Assembly: GCA_031264015.1 (NCBI GenBank)
Contig: JAISET010000111.1
Location: 1-34,980 of the forward strand
Length of the DNA stretch: 34,980 nt
Direction: 5' to 3'
From: Deltaproteobacteria bacterium
GTDB lineage: Bacteria; Desulfobacterota; Desulfarculia; Adiutricales; Adiutricaceae
The notes beneath the pieces were generated by a model. It saw only the letters and a program-made list of their open reading frames with translations. It did no database searches and was not told the origin of the DNA. The position numbers were made by a program, and so were the translations under genes. Shown here one piece after another: positions 24,623 through 32,226 of this stretch (position 1 is the first letter of the stretch; the number at the start of each line of letters is the position of its first letter).

Positions 24623-25158
24623 AAGGGCGGGGCCGGCGGCTCGGGCCGGCCGATGTTCATGACCAGGACGCGCAGGGAGTCCTCGAACTGGACCTCGATC
24701 TTGTTGGGCATGACGAGCCGGATGACGAAGCCCGTGCCGAACCTGGGGTGGGCGAGGACCTGGTCGGCGGAGTAGGTTCCGTCGAGGGTGTACTTGACGG
24801 GGGCGCTCTTATTCTTTTCCCTGAGGGACCGCCACTGCTTGCCGTTCTGCTCCAGCTCGTCCTGCGCGGCCTTCAGGGCCTCCTTGCGCACCCGCTCCTC
24901 CTTGGTCTCCTTGGGGAGCCTCGCCTCCTTGGGGGTCTTCTCGGCCTTGGCGGAGGCCGGCTTGGCGGGCTTGGCGGGCTTGGCGGCGACGGGCGGGCGG
25001 TAGTTGTGCTGGCTCTGGCAGGTCAGGCAGAGCACCCTTTTGACCACCCCGTCCAGCAGGGAGACGACCCTGTGGTTGGTGACCCGGCGGCATTTCATGC
25101 ACTGGGCGTCGATGTCCTCGCCCACGTTGACGGTGTCCGTCTTCTTGGCAGAACTCAT
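24619..25158 (-). CDS. zinc-ribbon protein with CarD/UvrD-tail-like C-terminal domain
   Basis: The 179-residue protein starts with a four-Cys zinc ribbon (Cys20, Cys23, Cys44, Cys47: QCMKCRRVTNH and RVLCLTCQSQHNY). A Lys/Ala/Pro-rich linker follows (about 55-95). The C-terminal domain contains VLAHPRFGTGFVIRL and KIEVQFEDSLRVLVMN. That pattern (HxxFGxGxV...v.FxD..r.lv) resembles the small SH3-like domain at the C-terminus of UvrD/PcrA and in RNA-polymerase-binding CarD proteins. A role in transcription or repair is inferred. GAGGAA at good spacing supports ATG 25158. It overlaps the PHP gene by four bases. Confidence 0.75.
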   Translation of the reverse strand: MSSAKKTDTVNVGEDIDAQCMKCRRVTNHRVVSLLDGVVKRVLCLTCQSQHNYRPPVAAKPAKPAKPASAKAEKTPKEARLPKETKEERVRKEALKAAQDELEQNGKQWRSLREKNKSAPVKYTLDGTYSADQVLAHPRFGTGFVIRLVMPNKIEVQFEDSLRVLVMNIGRPEPPAPPL

Positions 25159-25525
25159 ATTTATTCCTCTTCACGGCCCCCCCGGCGGCCGGGGGACCGG
25201 CGTTTTCTGGCGGCAGGGAAAGTTACCGCCCGGCCGGGACGCGGCAGGCTCGAAAATTATGTCTCTCCCAGACCGGACATAAAAAACTTAAAAACTAACA
25301 GACTTGAAAGCCGGAAACCCGCGGCTGCAAACTTTGAGCGGCAAACTTCGAACTTTAAACTTCAAACTTCAAACTCCAAACTCCAAACTTAAAATCCCGC
25401 GAGCCGCGGCTCCAAAAAGCTCCGAAACATCAAGTCTTAAGCTAAAACCAGGGGCCCGGACCAACACGGGGGGCCCGGGGGCGGGGCGGACGGCCCGGGG
25501 GCAAGGCCCCGGACCTCAAAAAACA
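25159..25525. other. intergenic region with heptad A-rich repeats
   Basis: 25330-25392 is a tandem array of seven-base units (aaacttc/aaactcc, about seven copies). The rest is GC-rich without an open gene. On the transcribed minus strand the array reads as GTTTGAA/GTTTGGA repeats. Confidence 0.6.
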
Positions 25526-26899
25526 TCAGTTGCGCAGGCTGTGGATGGGCGCGGGCACCCGGCCGCCCAGGCTGATGAAGGCCTCGGCCTCCGGGTAGTC
25601 CGGCACGCTCATGACGGTGGCCGAGCCCAGAAGGCCCCCGTAGCTGACCTTGTCGCCGGCCTTCTTGCCGGGGACGGGGATGAGCCTCGCGGCCGTGGTC
25701 TTGTGATTGACGACGCCGATGGCCATCTCGTCGGCGATGATGGCGGCCAGGGTGGCGGCGGAGGTGTCGCCGGGGAGCGAGACCATGTCCAGGCCCACGG
25801 AGCAGACGGAGGTCAGGGCCTCGAGCTTCTCGACGCCCAGATAGCCGGCCGCCGCGGAGGCGCCGATGCCCAGATCCTCCGAGACGGGGATGAAGGCCCC
25901 GGAGAGGCCGCCCACGTGGCTGGAGGCGAAAGCCCCGCCCTTTTTGACGGCGTCGTTGAGGAGGGCCAGCACGGCCGTGGAGCCGGGGACGCCGATGGCC
26001 CTGAGGCCGAAGGACTCGAAGATCTCGCCCACTGAGTCGCCCACCTGGGGGGCCGGGGCCAGGGACAGGTCCACCACCCCGAAGGGCAGGCCCAGGGCGG
26101 CGGCCACCTCGCGGCCCAGGATCTCGCCGACCCTGGTCACCTTGTAGGCGGTGCGCTTGATGACCTCGGAGAGCTGCCCGAGGCTCGGCCTGGGGGACTG
26201 GGCCATGGCCCGGTCGATGGCCTTCTTGACCACCCCGGGGCCGGAGACGCCGACGTTGATGACGGCGTCGGGCTCGCCCAGGCCCTGGTAGGCGCCGGCC
26301 ATGAAGGGCATGTCCGGGGGGATGTTGGCGAAGACCACCAGGCGGGCGCAGGCCAGGCCGTCGGAGTCTTTGGAGAGGGCCGCCGTGTCCTTGATGGCGC
26401 TCCCCATCAGGGCCACGGCGTCCATGTTGATGCCGTCGCGGCTGGAGGCCACGTTGACCGAGGAGCAGACCCTGCTCGTCTCGGCCAGGGCCTCGGGGAT
26501 GGAGGCGATCAGGGCCGAGTCGCCCTTGGCGAAGCCCTTCTCCACCAGGGCGCCGAAGCCCCCGACGAAGTCGACGCCGGCCTCGCTGCCCGCCTTGTCG
26601 AGCACCCTGGCCACTTTGACCAGCTGGGAGGACGTGAACGGGCCCGCCAGGGCGGAGACGGGGGAGACGGCGATCCTTTTGTTGACTATGGGTATGCCGT
26701 ACTTCTCGCCTATCTGGTCGCAGACCCGCACCAAATTTTCGGCGTGCCTGCTGATCTTGGCGAGTATCTTGGCCGAGAGGCGGCCCAGGTCGTCGGAGAG
26801 GCAGTCGAGAAGCGAGAGCCCCAGGGTGATGGCCCTCACGTCCAGGTGCTCGTTTTTGAGCATCTCGAGAGTGGCGGTGACTTCTCTATCGGTAAGCAT
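25526..26899 (-). CDS. UPF0210 (DUF711, PFL-family) protein
   Basis: The 457-residue protein matches UPF0210/DUF711 along its whole length. Typical segments are EHLDVRAITLGLSLLDC, GIPIVNKRIAVSPVSAL, VDFVGGFGALVEKGF, SSVNVASSRDGINMDAV and DAVINVGVSGPGVVKKAI. The family is structurally related to glycyl-radical PFL-like proteins but lacks a known reaction. In many anaerobes it sits next to an ACT-domain gene (UPF0237); I do not see one here. The ATG at 26899 has no obvious Shine-Dalgarno, and Met13 is an alternative. Confidence 0.92.
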   Translation of the reverse strand: MLTDREVTATLEMLKNEHLDVRAITLGLSLLDCLSDDLGRLSAKILAKISRHAENLVRVCDQIGEKYGIPIVNKRIAVSPVSALAGPFTSSQLVKVARVLDKAGSEAGVDFVGGFGALVEKGFAKGDSALIASIPEALAETSRVCSSVNVASSRDGINMDAVALMGSAIKDTAALSKDSDGLACARLVVFANIPPDMPFMAGAYQGLGEPDAVINVGVSGPGVVKKAIDRAMAQSPRPSLGQLSEVIKRTAYKVTRVGEILGREVAAALGLPFGVVDLSLAPAPQVGDSVGEIFESFGLRAIGVPGSTAVLALLNDAVKKGGAFASSHVGGLSGAFIPVSEDLGIGASAAAGYLGVEKLEALTSVCSVGLDMVSLPGDTSAATLAAIIADEMAIGVVNHKTTAARLIPVPGKKAGDKVSYGGLLGSATVMSVPDYPEAEAFISLGGRVPAPIHSLRN

Positions 26900-27264
26900 T
26901 ATTCAGAGACCAGCCTTGCGGTGAACCCGGCTTGGGCGCCCCCGGGGGGACGATGGACAGGCGAGTTGAGCGGCGCCCGGGGACCAGGGGCCCCGGGAAC
27001 TTTCAGGTAAGAAAAATAGTCGTCTTGAGGCGGGCGGGCCGACCTGGCGGAAAAAACCCGCGGCAGACAAAAAAAGAAGGCGAAAGAGCAAAAAAGTCAC
27101 TAAATCGCCATAAAATACATAAAAGGTCCGAAGATCCGGCGCGGGGGCGGGACGGGCGCCGGGGACCGGCAAAGGCGCCAAAAAACTAGCCAAAACCCGC
27201 TTTTAACCACGCGGCATTTTTCCCTGAAAAAATGCCAGCGAATATTTTAAGAGACGAAGCTATT
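26900..27264. other. intergenic region with a hairpin
   Basis: 27213-27236 forms a nine-base-pair stem (ggcattttt / aaaaatgcc) with a six-base loop. 27060-27130 is A-rich and could contain the promoter of the UPF0210 gene, but no good -35/-10 pair is found. Confidence 0.4.
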
Positions 27265-27706
27265 TTAGTCAAGAAAATAATTCGACAAAAATTTAACCCG
27301 CCGCCCGGGGGACGGGCGCCCCCCCGGTGGTGGGGACGGCGGCGGGAAGGGGGCGGGCGCCCTGAAAGACGAGGCGCGGAAAGACGGGGGGCCGGCCGGC
27401 TCCGGCCGGACGTCGGGATACTTCTCCGAGGCCGGGCGGTTGGTTCCGCGCCGGACGAGCTCGAGCTCCTCGTTGGGCATGAGGGCGGCCGCGACTGGGG
27501 CGTCGGGCTCCGGGATAATTTTTGGACGCCCGCCTTTGGACTTCTGATAGCCCCCCCCCCTCGGGCAGGACGAGCAGGGCGTTTTTGAGCGTCTTCAGGC
27601 CCCCGTCGGCGGCCCGCCTGGCGACGTCCCGGCGAACCCCGGACAGGGCGGCCTCGACCGGAGGGGCGACCCGGGGGCAGTCGAAGACAAAGGCGGCGCC
27701 GGGCAA
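27265..27706 (-). pseudogene. unidentified small gene split by a G10 homopolymer (pseudogene or phase-variable)
   Basis: From a TTG at 27706 the frame reads as protein-like sequence (VFDCPRVAPPVEAALSGV, DGGLKTLKNALLVLPEGGG). It then degenerates after a run of ten G on the minus strand (C10 at 27551-27560). With one G fewer, the frame would continue as GYQKSKGGRPKIIPEPDAPV, then PNEELELVRRGTNRPASEKY, and on to a stop at 27265. So either the gene is off because of the tract, or the tract is variable, or the base count is wrong. No family is recognised. The last 35 residues are Pro-rich. It lies 70 bases after the methyltransferase stop; the same frame runs open back to that TGA. Confidence 0.4.
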
Positions 27707-27775
27707 AATAAAGCCGCCTCCCCCGGCCCCTGCGTCGGGAGAGACGGCCTTATTTTTCCGACCGGATATTTTCGC

Positions 27776-28594
27776 TCAGGCGACCGGGCCGATCTGCCCC
27801 GAGCGGAACGCCCTGTTGAACTTCTGGCAGTGGCGGTCCCTGCCCAGCAGCACCTCCGTGGCCAGGACGGCCGCCTTGAGGTCGCGGTTCTCCGGGTCGG
27901 TGATGGCGCTGTCGAGGCCGGCGTAGATGGTCAGGGCCATGAAGCTCTGGTTGACGGCCGAGCGGAAAGGCATGCCGAAGCTGATGTTGGAGTGCCCGCA
28001 GGTCAGATGCGCCTTCGGAAACTCCGCCTTGACAGCTTTAATAGTGTCCAGGGTGACCAGGCCGGCCTGGTTGTTGGCGGAGACGGTCATGACCAGGGGG
28101 TCGATGAAAAGCCCCTCGTCCGGCAGGCCGTTTTGCCTGCACAGGCCCACCAGCTCCCTGACGATGTCCAGCCGCCCCTCCGCCGAGGCCGGGATGCCCT
28201 GGTCGTTCAGGGCCAGGACGACGAGCTCGGTCTTGTACTTGGCCGCCAGGGGCAGGACCCCCTCGATCCTCTTGCGCTCCCCCGAGAGGGAGTTGATCAT
28301 GATCTTGGAGGGGTTGTAGGAGCTGACCCTCTCGAGGCCCGCGGACAGGGCCTCCGGGTTGGCGCTGTCCAGGCAGACGACCGCCTCGGGGGCGGCCTGG
28401 TGGGTCGTCTCGATCAGCCAGAGAAGATCCTCCGGCTCCTTGGAAGGCAGGGTCCCGGCGTTGACGTCCAGGTAGAAGGCCCCCGCCTTGAACTGGCCCG
28501 AGGCCAGCTCCTTGATGTAGTCGGTGTTGCGGGAGGCGACGGCCTCGGCCACTTTCTTGCGGGCGCCGTTTATTTTCTCGCCGATGATAATCAT
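27776..28594 (-). CDS. methyltetrahydrofolate:corrinoid methyltransferase (pterin-binding, DHPS-like)
   Basis: The 272-residue protein has the pterin-binding TIM-barrel fold of AcsE/MtgA/MtvA-type methyltransferases. Visible features are MIIIGEKINGARKKV at the start, AFYLDVNAGTLPSKE (Asp-x-Asn loop of the pterin site), KIMINSLSGERKR (Asn) and LTCGHSNISFGMP near the end. These enzymes pass a methyl group between a corrinoid protein and tetrahydrofolate in the cytoplasm. I start at ATG 28594, which gives the family's usual N-terminus; the open frame to 28780 is probably untranslated. The gene faces away from the corrinoid and URO-D genes at 29769-31734, its likely partners. Confidence 0.9.
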   Translation of the reverse strand: MIIIGEKINGARKKVAEAVASRNTDYIKELASGQFKAGAFYLDVNAGTLPSKEPEDLLWLIETTHQAAPEAVVCLDSANPEALSAGLERVSSYNPSKIMINSLSGERKRIEGVLPLAAKYKTELVVLALNDQGIPASAEGRLDIVRELVGLCRQNGLPDEGLFIDPLVMTVSANNQAGLVTLDTIKAVKAEFPKAHLTCGHSNISFGMPFRSAVNQSFMALTIYAGLDSAITDPENRDLKAAVLATEVLLGRDRHCQKFNRAFRSGQIGPVA

Positions 28595-28893
28595 GATCCA
28601 ACCGCCAAAGACAAGGCTGGCCCCGGGGCCAGGAAGATAGTAAAAAAAAGATGATGAATGGTGGGGAAAGTCGGAAAAATTGACGGAAAAAATGGACGAG
28701 CCCCCGCCGGGATCAGACGCTCCGAAACGAAAGACGCCCGGAAACCTGCGGGCGGTCCGCAGGGAGACATTATAGCGCAAAAATAAAATTCAGGCGGAAC
28801 TTTCGGGACCGGCCGAATGAAAAACCGGCCCCGAAAGGGCTCAAGACCGCCGAAGGCAGGCAGGGCCGTCCTCCCCTCCCCTCCCCTCCCCTT

Positions 28894-29289
28894 AGGAAGT
28901 TCTACTGGCCGACGCTGCTGGAGCTCATGCGCGCCCTGGTGGCCGAGAAGGTCTCCCCGTATCTTTTGATCGAGGGCGTCTGCGACACCAGGCTCCCCGT
29001 CATGATCAGGGACGCCCCTCCGGGCATGTGCGTCTACCACCTCGAGAACAGCGACATCTTCAAGGCCAAGAAGCTGGCCCGGGACAAGGTCTGCCTGCGC
29101 GGCAACGTCCCCGCGTCCCTGCTTTCCACCGGCAGCCCCGAGCAGGTCAGGGAGTACTGCGCCCGCCTGATCAAAGAGGTCGGCGAGGGCGGCGGATTCC
29201 TGATGGACACCGCCGTCAACTTCACCGAGGCCAGGCCCGAGAACGTCAAGGCCATGTTCGACTACACCAGGGAGCACGACGCCTACTAG
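28894..29289 (+). pseudogene. 5'-truncated URO-D-family methyltransferase remnant
   Basis: The frame from 28897 (KFYWPTLLELM) to the stop at 29289 aligns with the last 130 residues of the intact URO-D-like protein at 30415-31734. Shared features are KFYWPTL, L(R/I)GNVP(A/S)S(L/I)L, GTP/GSP, GGGFML/GGGFLM and PE(N/M)xxAM. The first 22 bases of the match are identical to 31344-31365. Upstream of it, where about 310 residues should be, lies only a ctccc repeat (28871-28892). No ribosome site precedes the ATG at 28927. It is a remnant of a second, divergent methyltransferase gene rather than a recent copy. Confidence 0.7.
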
Positions 29290-29343
29290 ACGGGGCGTCC
29301 GCCGGGAAGAGATTTTCAGGCTCCGACTTAATGAACGCGAATT

Positions 29344-29450
29344 AGACCGTCCGATTTGTTTTGTCAGAAAATAAACCGTCCGTTTTATTGGTGACGCTAG
29401 CCGGACTGTCAGATTTCTTTTAGACTGAAAATAAACCGTCCGTTTTATTT
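29344..29450. repeat. 60-bp-period direct repeat, two copies
   Basis: gaaaataaaccgtccgtttt followed by att occurs at 29367-29389 and 29427-29449. The 20 bases before each copy are also related (gaccgtccgatttgttttg against gactgtcagatttctttta). The period is exactly 60 bases. It lies in the untranscribed-looking gap before the corrinoid operon. Confidence 0.8.
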
Positions 29451-29613
29451 GAACATATTCGACAACCGTTTTTCTCATTTGGAATTTTCCTGGGGCCGCC
29501 CGCGGGCGCCCCCGGAGACCGGCCGGCCCCCCGGCCCCCCACGGGCCCCGCCCGGACGCCGCCCGGACTCCCGCTTCCGCCGTCGGGAAAGCCCGTCGGC
29601 AATGAAAAGTATA

Positions 29614-29642
29614 TGGCCAATTTTATCCTCACCTGATATAAT
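29614..29642 (+). promoter_or_regulatory. probable promoter of the corrinoid-protein/URO-D operon
   Basis: A perfect TATAAT (29637-29642) is placed 17 bases after TGGCCA (29614-29619; four of six consensus bases). Transcription would begin near 29649, leaving a leader of about 120 bases before the corrinoid-protein ATG. No cobalamin-riboswitch box was recognised in this leader. Confidence 0.5.
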
Positions 29643-29768
29643 ACGCTCAAAAGCAGCCCGCCCGAACATGACCCTCTGACCAAGGCCCGGGCGCGGGAAC
29701 TTTTTATCGTGAGGATTTATCGCGGCGGCCGGGCGCCCCCAACGCCCCGCCGCCCACGGAGGTAAGAA

Positions 29769-30392
29769 ATGCAGAAGATCACAACGGCCATGGCCGACAT
29801 GCTTGAAGACGAGCTCATGGCCCTGACCGACAAGTACCTGGCCGAGGGGAAGGACCCCGGGGCCATCCTGGAAGCCTACCAGGCCGGCATGACCGAGGTC
29901 GGGAAGCGCTACGAGGCCGGGGAGTACTTCGTCTCGGAGCTGATCCTGGCCGGCGAGATGATGAACGCCGGCGGGGAGAAGATCAAGCCCTTCCTCAAGG
30001 GCGAGACCACGCAGGGTCCGTCCAAGGGGCGGGTCCTCATCGCCACCGTCGAGGGCGACATCCACGACATCGGCAAGAACATCGCCGGCACCATCATGGA
30101 GCTGGCCGGCTACGAGGTCAAGAACCTCGGAGAGGACGTCAAGACCTCGGTCATCGTCGACGAGGTCAAGAGCTTCAAGCCCGCGCTCCTGGGCCTCTCG
30201 GGCCTGCTGACCCTGGCCTACGACCCCATGAAGGCAGTGGTCGACGGGCTCAAGGAGGCCGGAATCCGCGACCAGGTCAAGGTGCTCCTGGGCGGGTCCC
30301 AGATCGACGAGCACATCGTCAAGTACGTCGGCGCCGACGTCTTCGCCAACGACGCCATGACCAACGTTTCCTACCTTAAGAGCCTCGCCTAA
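29769..30392 (+). CDS. cobalamin-binding corrinoid methyl-carrier protein
   Basis: The 207-residue protein has the two domains of MtaC/MtbC/MtvC-type corrinoid proteins. A helical cap (1-85) carries LTDKYLAEGKDPGAILE and YFVSELILAGEMMN. A Rossmann-like B12 domain carries the ligand motif Asp97-x-His99-x-x-Gly102 (GDIHDIGKNI), plus LGLSGLLTLAYDPMK and VLLGGSQID. The cobalt of the bound corrinoid carries the methyl group between two methyltransferases. A good ribosome site (GGAGG, six bases before ATG) supports the start. The URO-D-like gene follows 22 bases later, so the two are co-transcribed. Confidence 0.94.
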   Translation: MQKITTAMADMLEDELMALTDKYLAEGKDPGAILEAYQAGMTEVGKRYEAGEYFVSELILAGEMMNAGGEKIKPFLKGETTQGPSKGRVLIATVEGDIHDIGKNIAGTIMELAGYEVKNLGEDVKTSVIVDEVKSFKPALLGLSGLLTLAYDPMKAVVDGLKEAGIRDQVKVLLGGSQIDEHIVKYVGADVFANDAMTNVSYLKSLA

Positions 30393-30414
30393 AGGCGCGA
30401 GTCAGGAGGACTGA

Positions 30415-31734
30415 ATGACAACCTGGCAAGAAAAGCGCCAGAAGCGCTTCGAGCGCTGGCTCGATCCTGGCGTCCCCTTCACATCGCCAGCGACTAAGGC
30501 GGATTATCAGGGGCGCGTTCAGAGAATGATAGACGCCGTCGAGCTGAAAAAGACGCCCGACCGCGTTCCCCTGTATCCTAATTATACCTACTACCCCGCG
30601 TACGCCATGGGCTCGACGCCAAAGGCGGTCATGAGCGACGTGTCCAAGGCGGTGGACATCTGGGAGAGGTTCGTCAAGGAGCACGCCTTCGACGCCTTCG
30701 GCGTCATCGGCATCATCGCCCCCATCCCCGTCATGGAGGCCCTGGACTATCAGCTGTACGCCTGGCCCGGAGTCAAGGGCGTGCCCGAGGACAGCATCTA
30801 CCGCTACTTCGAGCACGACTGGCTGGAAAACGCCGAGGAGTACGACGACCTGGCCCTGGATCCCACCGACTGGTGGATGCGCCGGTACATCCCGCGTTTC
30901 TGCGGCGCGCTCTCCGGCTTCAAGATGCTGCCCAACTTCACCGAGTTCATGGAGCTGCCCAACCTGACGGGCTTTCTGGCCCCCTTCGGCCTGCCGGAAG
31001 TCCAGGAGAGCTTGAAGAAACTCATGAAGATCGGCACCATGTCCCTGGAGTGGATGGGCGCGGTCGGCAGGCTGATCGGCAGGCTCATCTGCGACGGCTA
31101 TCCCCCGTCCGCGGGCGGCTTCGCCAAGGCCCCGTTCGACACCCTCTCCGACACCTTCAGGTCCATGAAGTCGGCCATGCTGGATCTGCGCCGCCACGGC
31201 GACCGCATGATCGCCGCCATGGAGACCCTGGCCCCGCTGGCCGTCAAGATGGCGGTCGAGGCCATCGACCGCAGCGGCAACCCCCTGGTCTTCATGCCCC
31301 TGCACAAGGGCGCCGACGGCTTCATGAGCCAGGCACAGTTCGAGAAGTTCTACTGGCCGACGCTGAAGCGGGTCTTCGAGGGGATCATCGAGGCGGGCGG
31401 CGTGCCCGTCCCCTTCGCCGAGGGCGGCTACAACCAGCGCATGGACTACATGAACGAGCTGCCCAAGGGGTCCGTGGCCTGGATGATCGACCGCACCGAC
31501 ATGGCGGCGCTCAAGAAGAAGGTCGGCGACAACTGCTGTCTCATCGGCAACGTCCCCTCCTCCATCCTGCACGCCGGCACCCCGGCGGACGTCGACGCCT
31601 ACGTGAAAAAGCTCATGGAGGACGTCGCCCCCGGCGGCGGCTTCATGCTGGCCACGGGCACGGTCACCGACGACGGCCGCCCGGAGATGATCAATGCCAT
31701 GCTCGCCGCCGGCCTCAAGTACGGCAAGTATTAA
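30415..31734 (+). CDS. URO-D (MtaA/MtvB-like) family corrinoid methyltransferase
   Basis: The 439-residue protein belongs to the uroporphyrinogen decarboxylase superfamily branch that works as corrinoid methyltransferases. Recognisable segments are DAVELKKTPDRVPLYPNY, FDAFGVIGIIAPIPVMEALD, GADGFMSQAQFEKFYWP and CLIGNVPSSILHAGTPADV. In MtaA-type enzymes a C-terminal Cys binds zinc; the matching place here reads MLATGTVTDDGRPE, without Cys, so zinc ligands differ from MtaA. A role like MtvB (O-demethylation of methoxylated compounds) is inferred from the neighbours. AGGAGG eight bases before the ATG supports the start. The gene ends at a clear terminator. Confidence 0.9.
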   Translation: MTTWQEKRQKRFERWLDPGVPFTSPATKADYQGRVQRMIDAVELKKTPDRVPLYPNYTYYPAYAMGSTPKAVMSDVSKAVDIWERFVKEHAFDAFGVIGIIAPIPVMEALDYQLYAWPGVKGVPEDSIYRYFEHDWLENAEEYDDLALDPTDWWMRRYIPRFCGALSGFKMLPNFTEFMELPNLTGFLAPFGLPEVQESLKKLMKIGTMSLEWMGAVGRLIGRLICDGYPPSAGGFAKAPFDTLSDTFRSMKSAMLDLRRHGDRMIAAMETLAPLAVKMAVEAIDRSGNPLVFMPLHKGADGFMSQAQFEKFYWPTLKRVFEGIIEAGGVPVPFAEGGYNQRMDYMNELPKGSVAWMIDRTDMAALKKKVGDNCCLIGNVPSSILHAGTPADVDAYVKKLMEDVAPGGGFMLATGTVTDDGRPEMINAMLAAGLKYGKY

Positions 31735-31772
31735 CCGCCCCGGCCCCGCGCCGGACTAAACTTTGAGCCGGC

Positions 31773-31792
31773 GACATCCGGCGACGGATGTC
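31773..31792. repeat. short hairpin after the URO-D gene
   Basis: gacatccg and cggatgtc pair perfectly around a gcga loop. It is followed 30 bases later by the Rho-independent terminator. GNRA-type loop GCGA makes it a stable RNA hairpin that may protect the 3' end. Confidence 0.5.
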
Positions 31793-31821
31793 TCTCCTCG
31801 CCTGCGCGGCTCGAAGACGAC

Positions 31822-31864
31822 GGCGCCCGGAAATAATTTTCCGGGCGCCTTTTTGATTTTTTTG
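31822..31864 (+). terminator. Rho-independent terminator of the corrinoid operon
   Basis: ggcgcccggaaa and tttccgggcgcc form a perfect 12-base-pair stem (31822-31849) with a four-base loop, followed by a T-rich run (tttttgattttttt). Confidence 0.93.
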
Positions 31865-32226
31865 AGTAAAGTTTTTTCGACGGCGGGCGCGATTTGCCCA
31901 AACGAAATTCAACGGATGGTAAGTTTGACAAGACGATTATTTTCAGGAAAAATTAAGATTCATCTAAAAAAATATTTTTTCTTAAAAATATATTGCTGAT
32001 GACTAGAATTGTGAACCCTGGGAAAACATTTTAACGCGGCAAAACTTTTCGGCAGGATGAAAAATGTCCGGCATGTGATCATTCCAACTGCCGCGACGAA
32101 CCATCTTGAGAAAAACGTCAAATCTGACAAGTCGGCTGTTGCCAAATTATCGAGGGAAGCTCCCAACCGCGCCGGTTTTGACAGTGAGGATGAAAGTATT
32201 TGTCAAATCGAAAAGTTGAGTTGATC
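31865..32226. other. intergenic region between terminator and repressor gene
   Basis: Composition drops to AT-rich here, marking the edge of the accessory region. A 55-codon plus-strand frame (ATG 32057 to TGA 32222-32224; starts MKNVRHVIIP, ends DESICQIEKLS) has protein-like composition, but its only purine-rich site touches the ATG. It is mentioned as a possible small gene only. Confidence 0.4.

Noticed and set aside
27776-27778. TGA readthrough or selenocysteine joining the methyltransferase to the following frame
   Set aside because: The frame is open after the TGA, but the methyltransferase already has its full family length and no SECIS-like hairpin is evident directly after the codon.
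29643-29768. Cobalamin riboswitch in the leader of the corrinoid operon
   Set aside because: No B12-box-like sequence or multi-stem layout could be recognised in about 120 bases, which is also too short for most cobalamin riboswitches.
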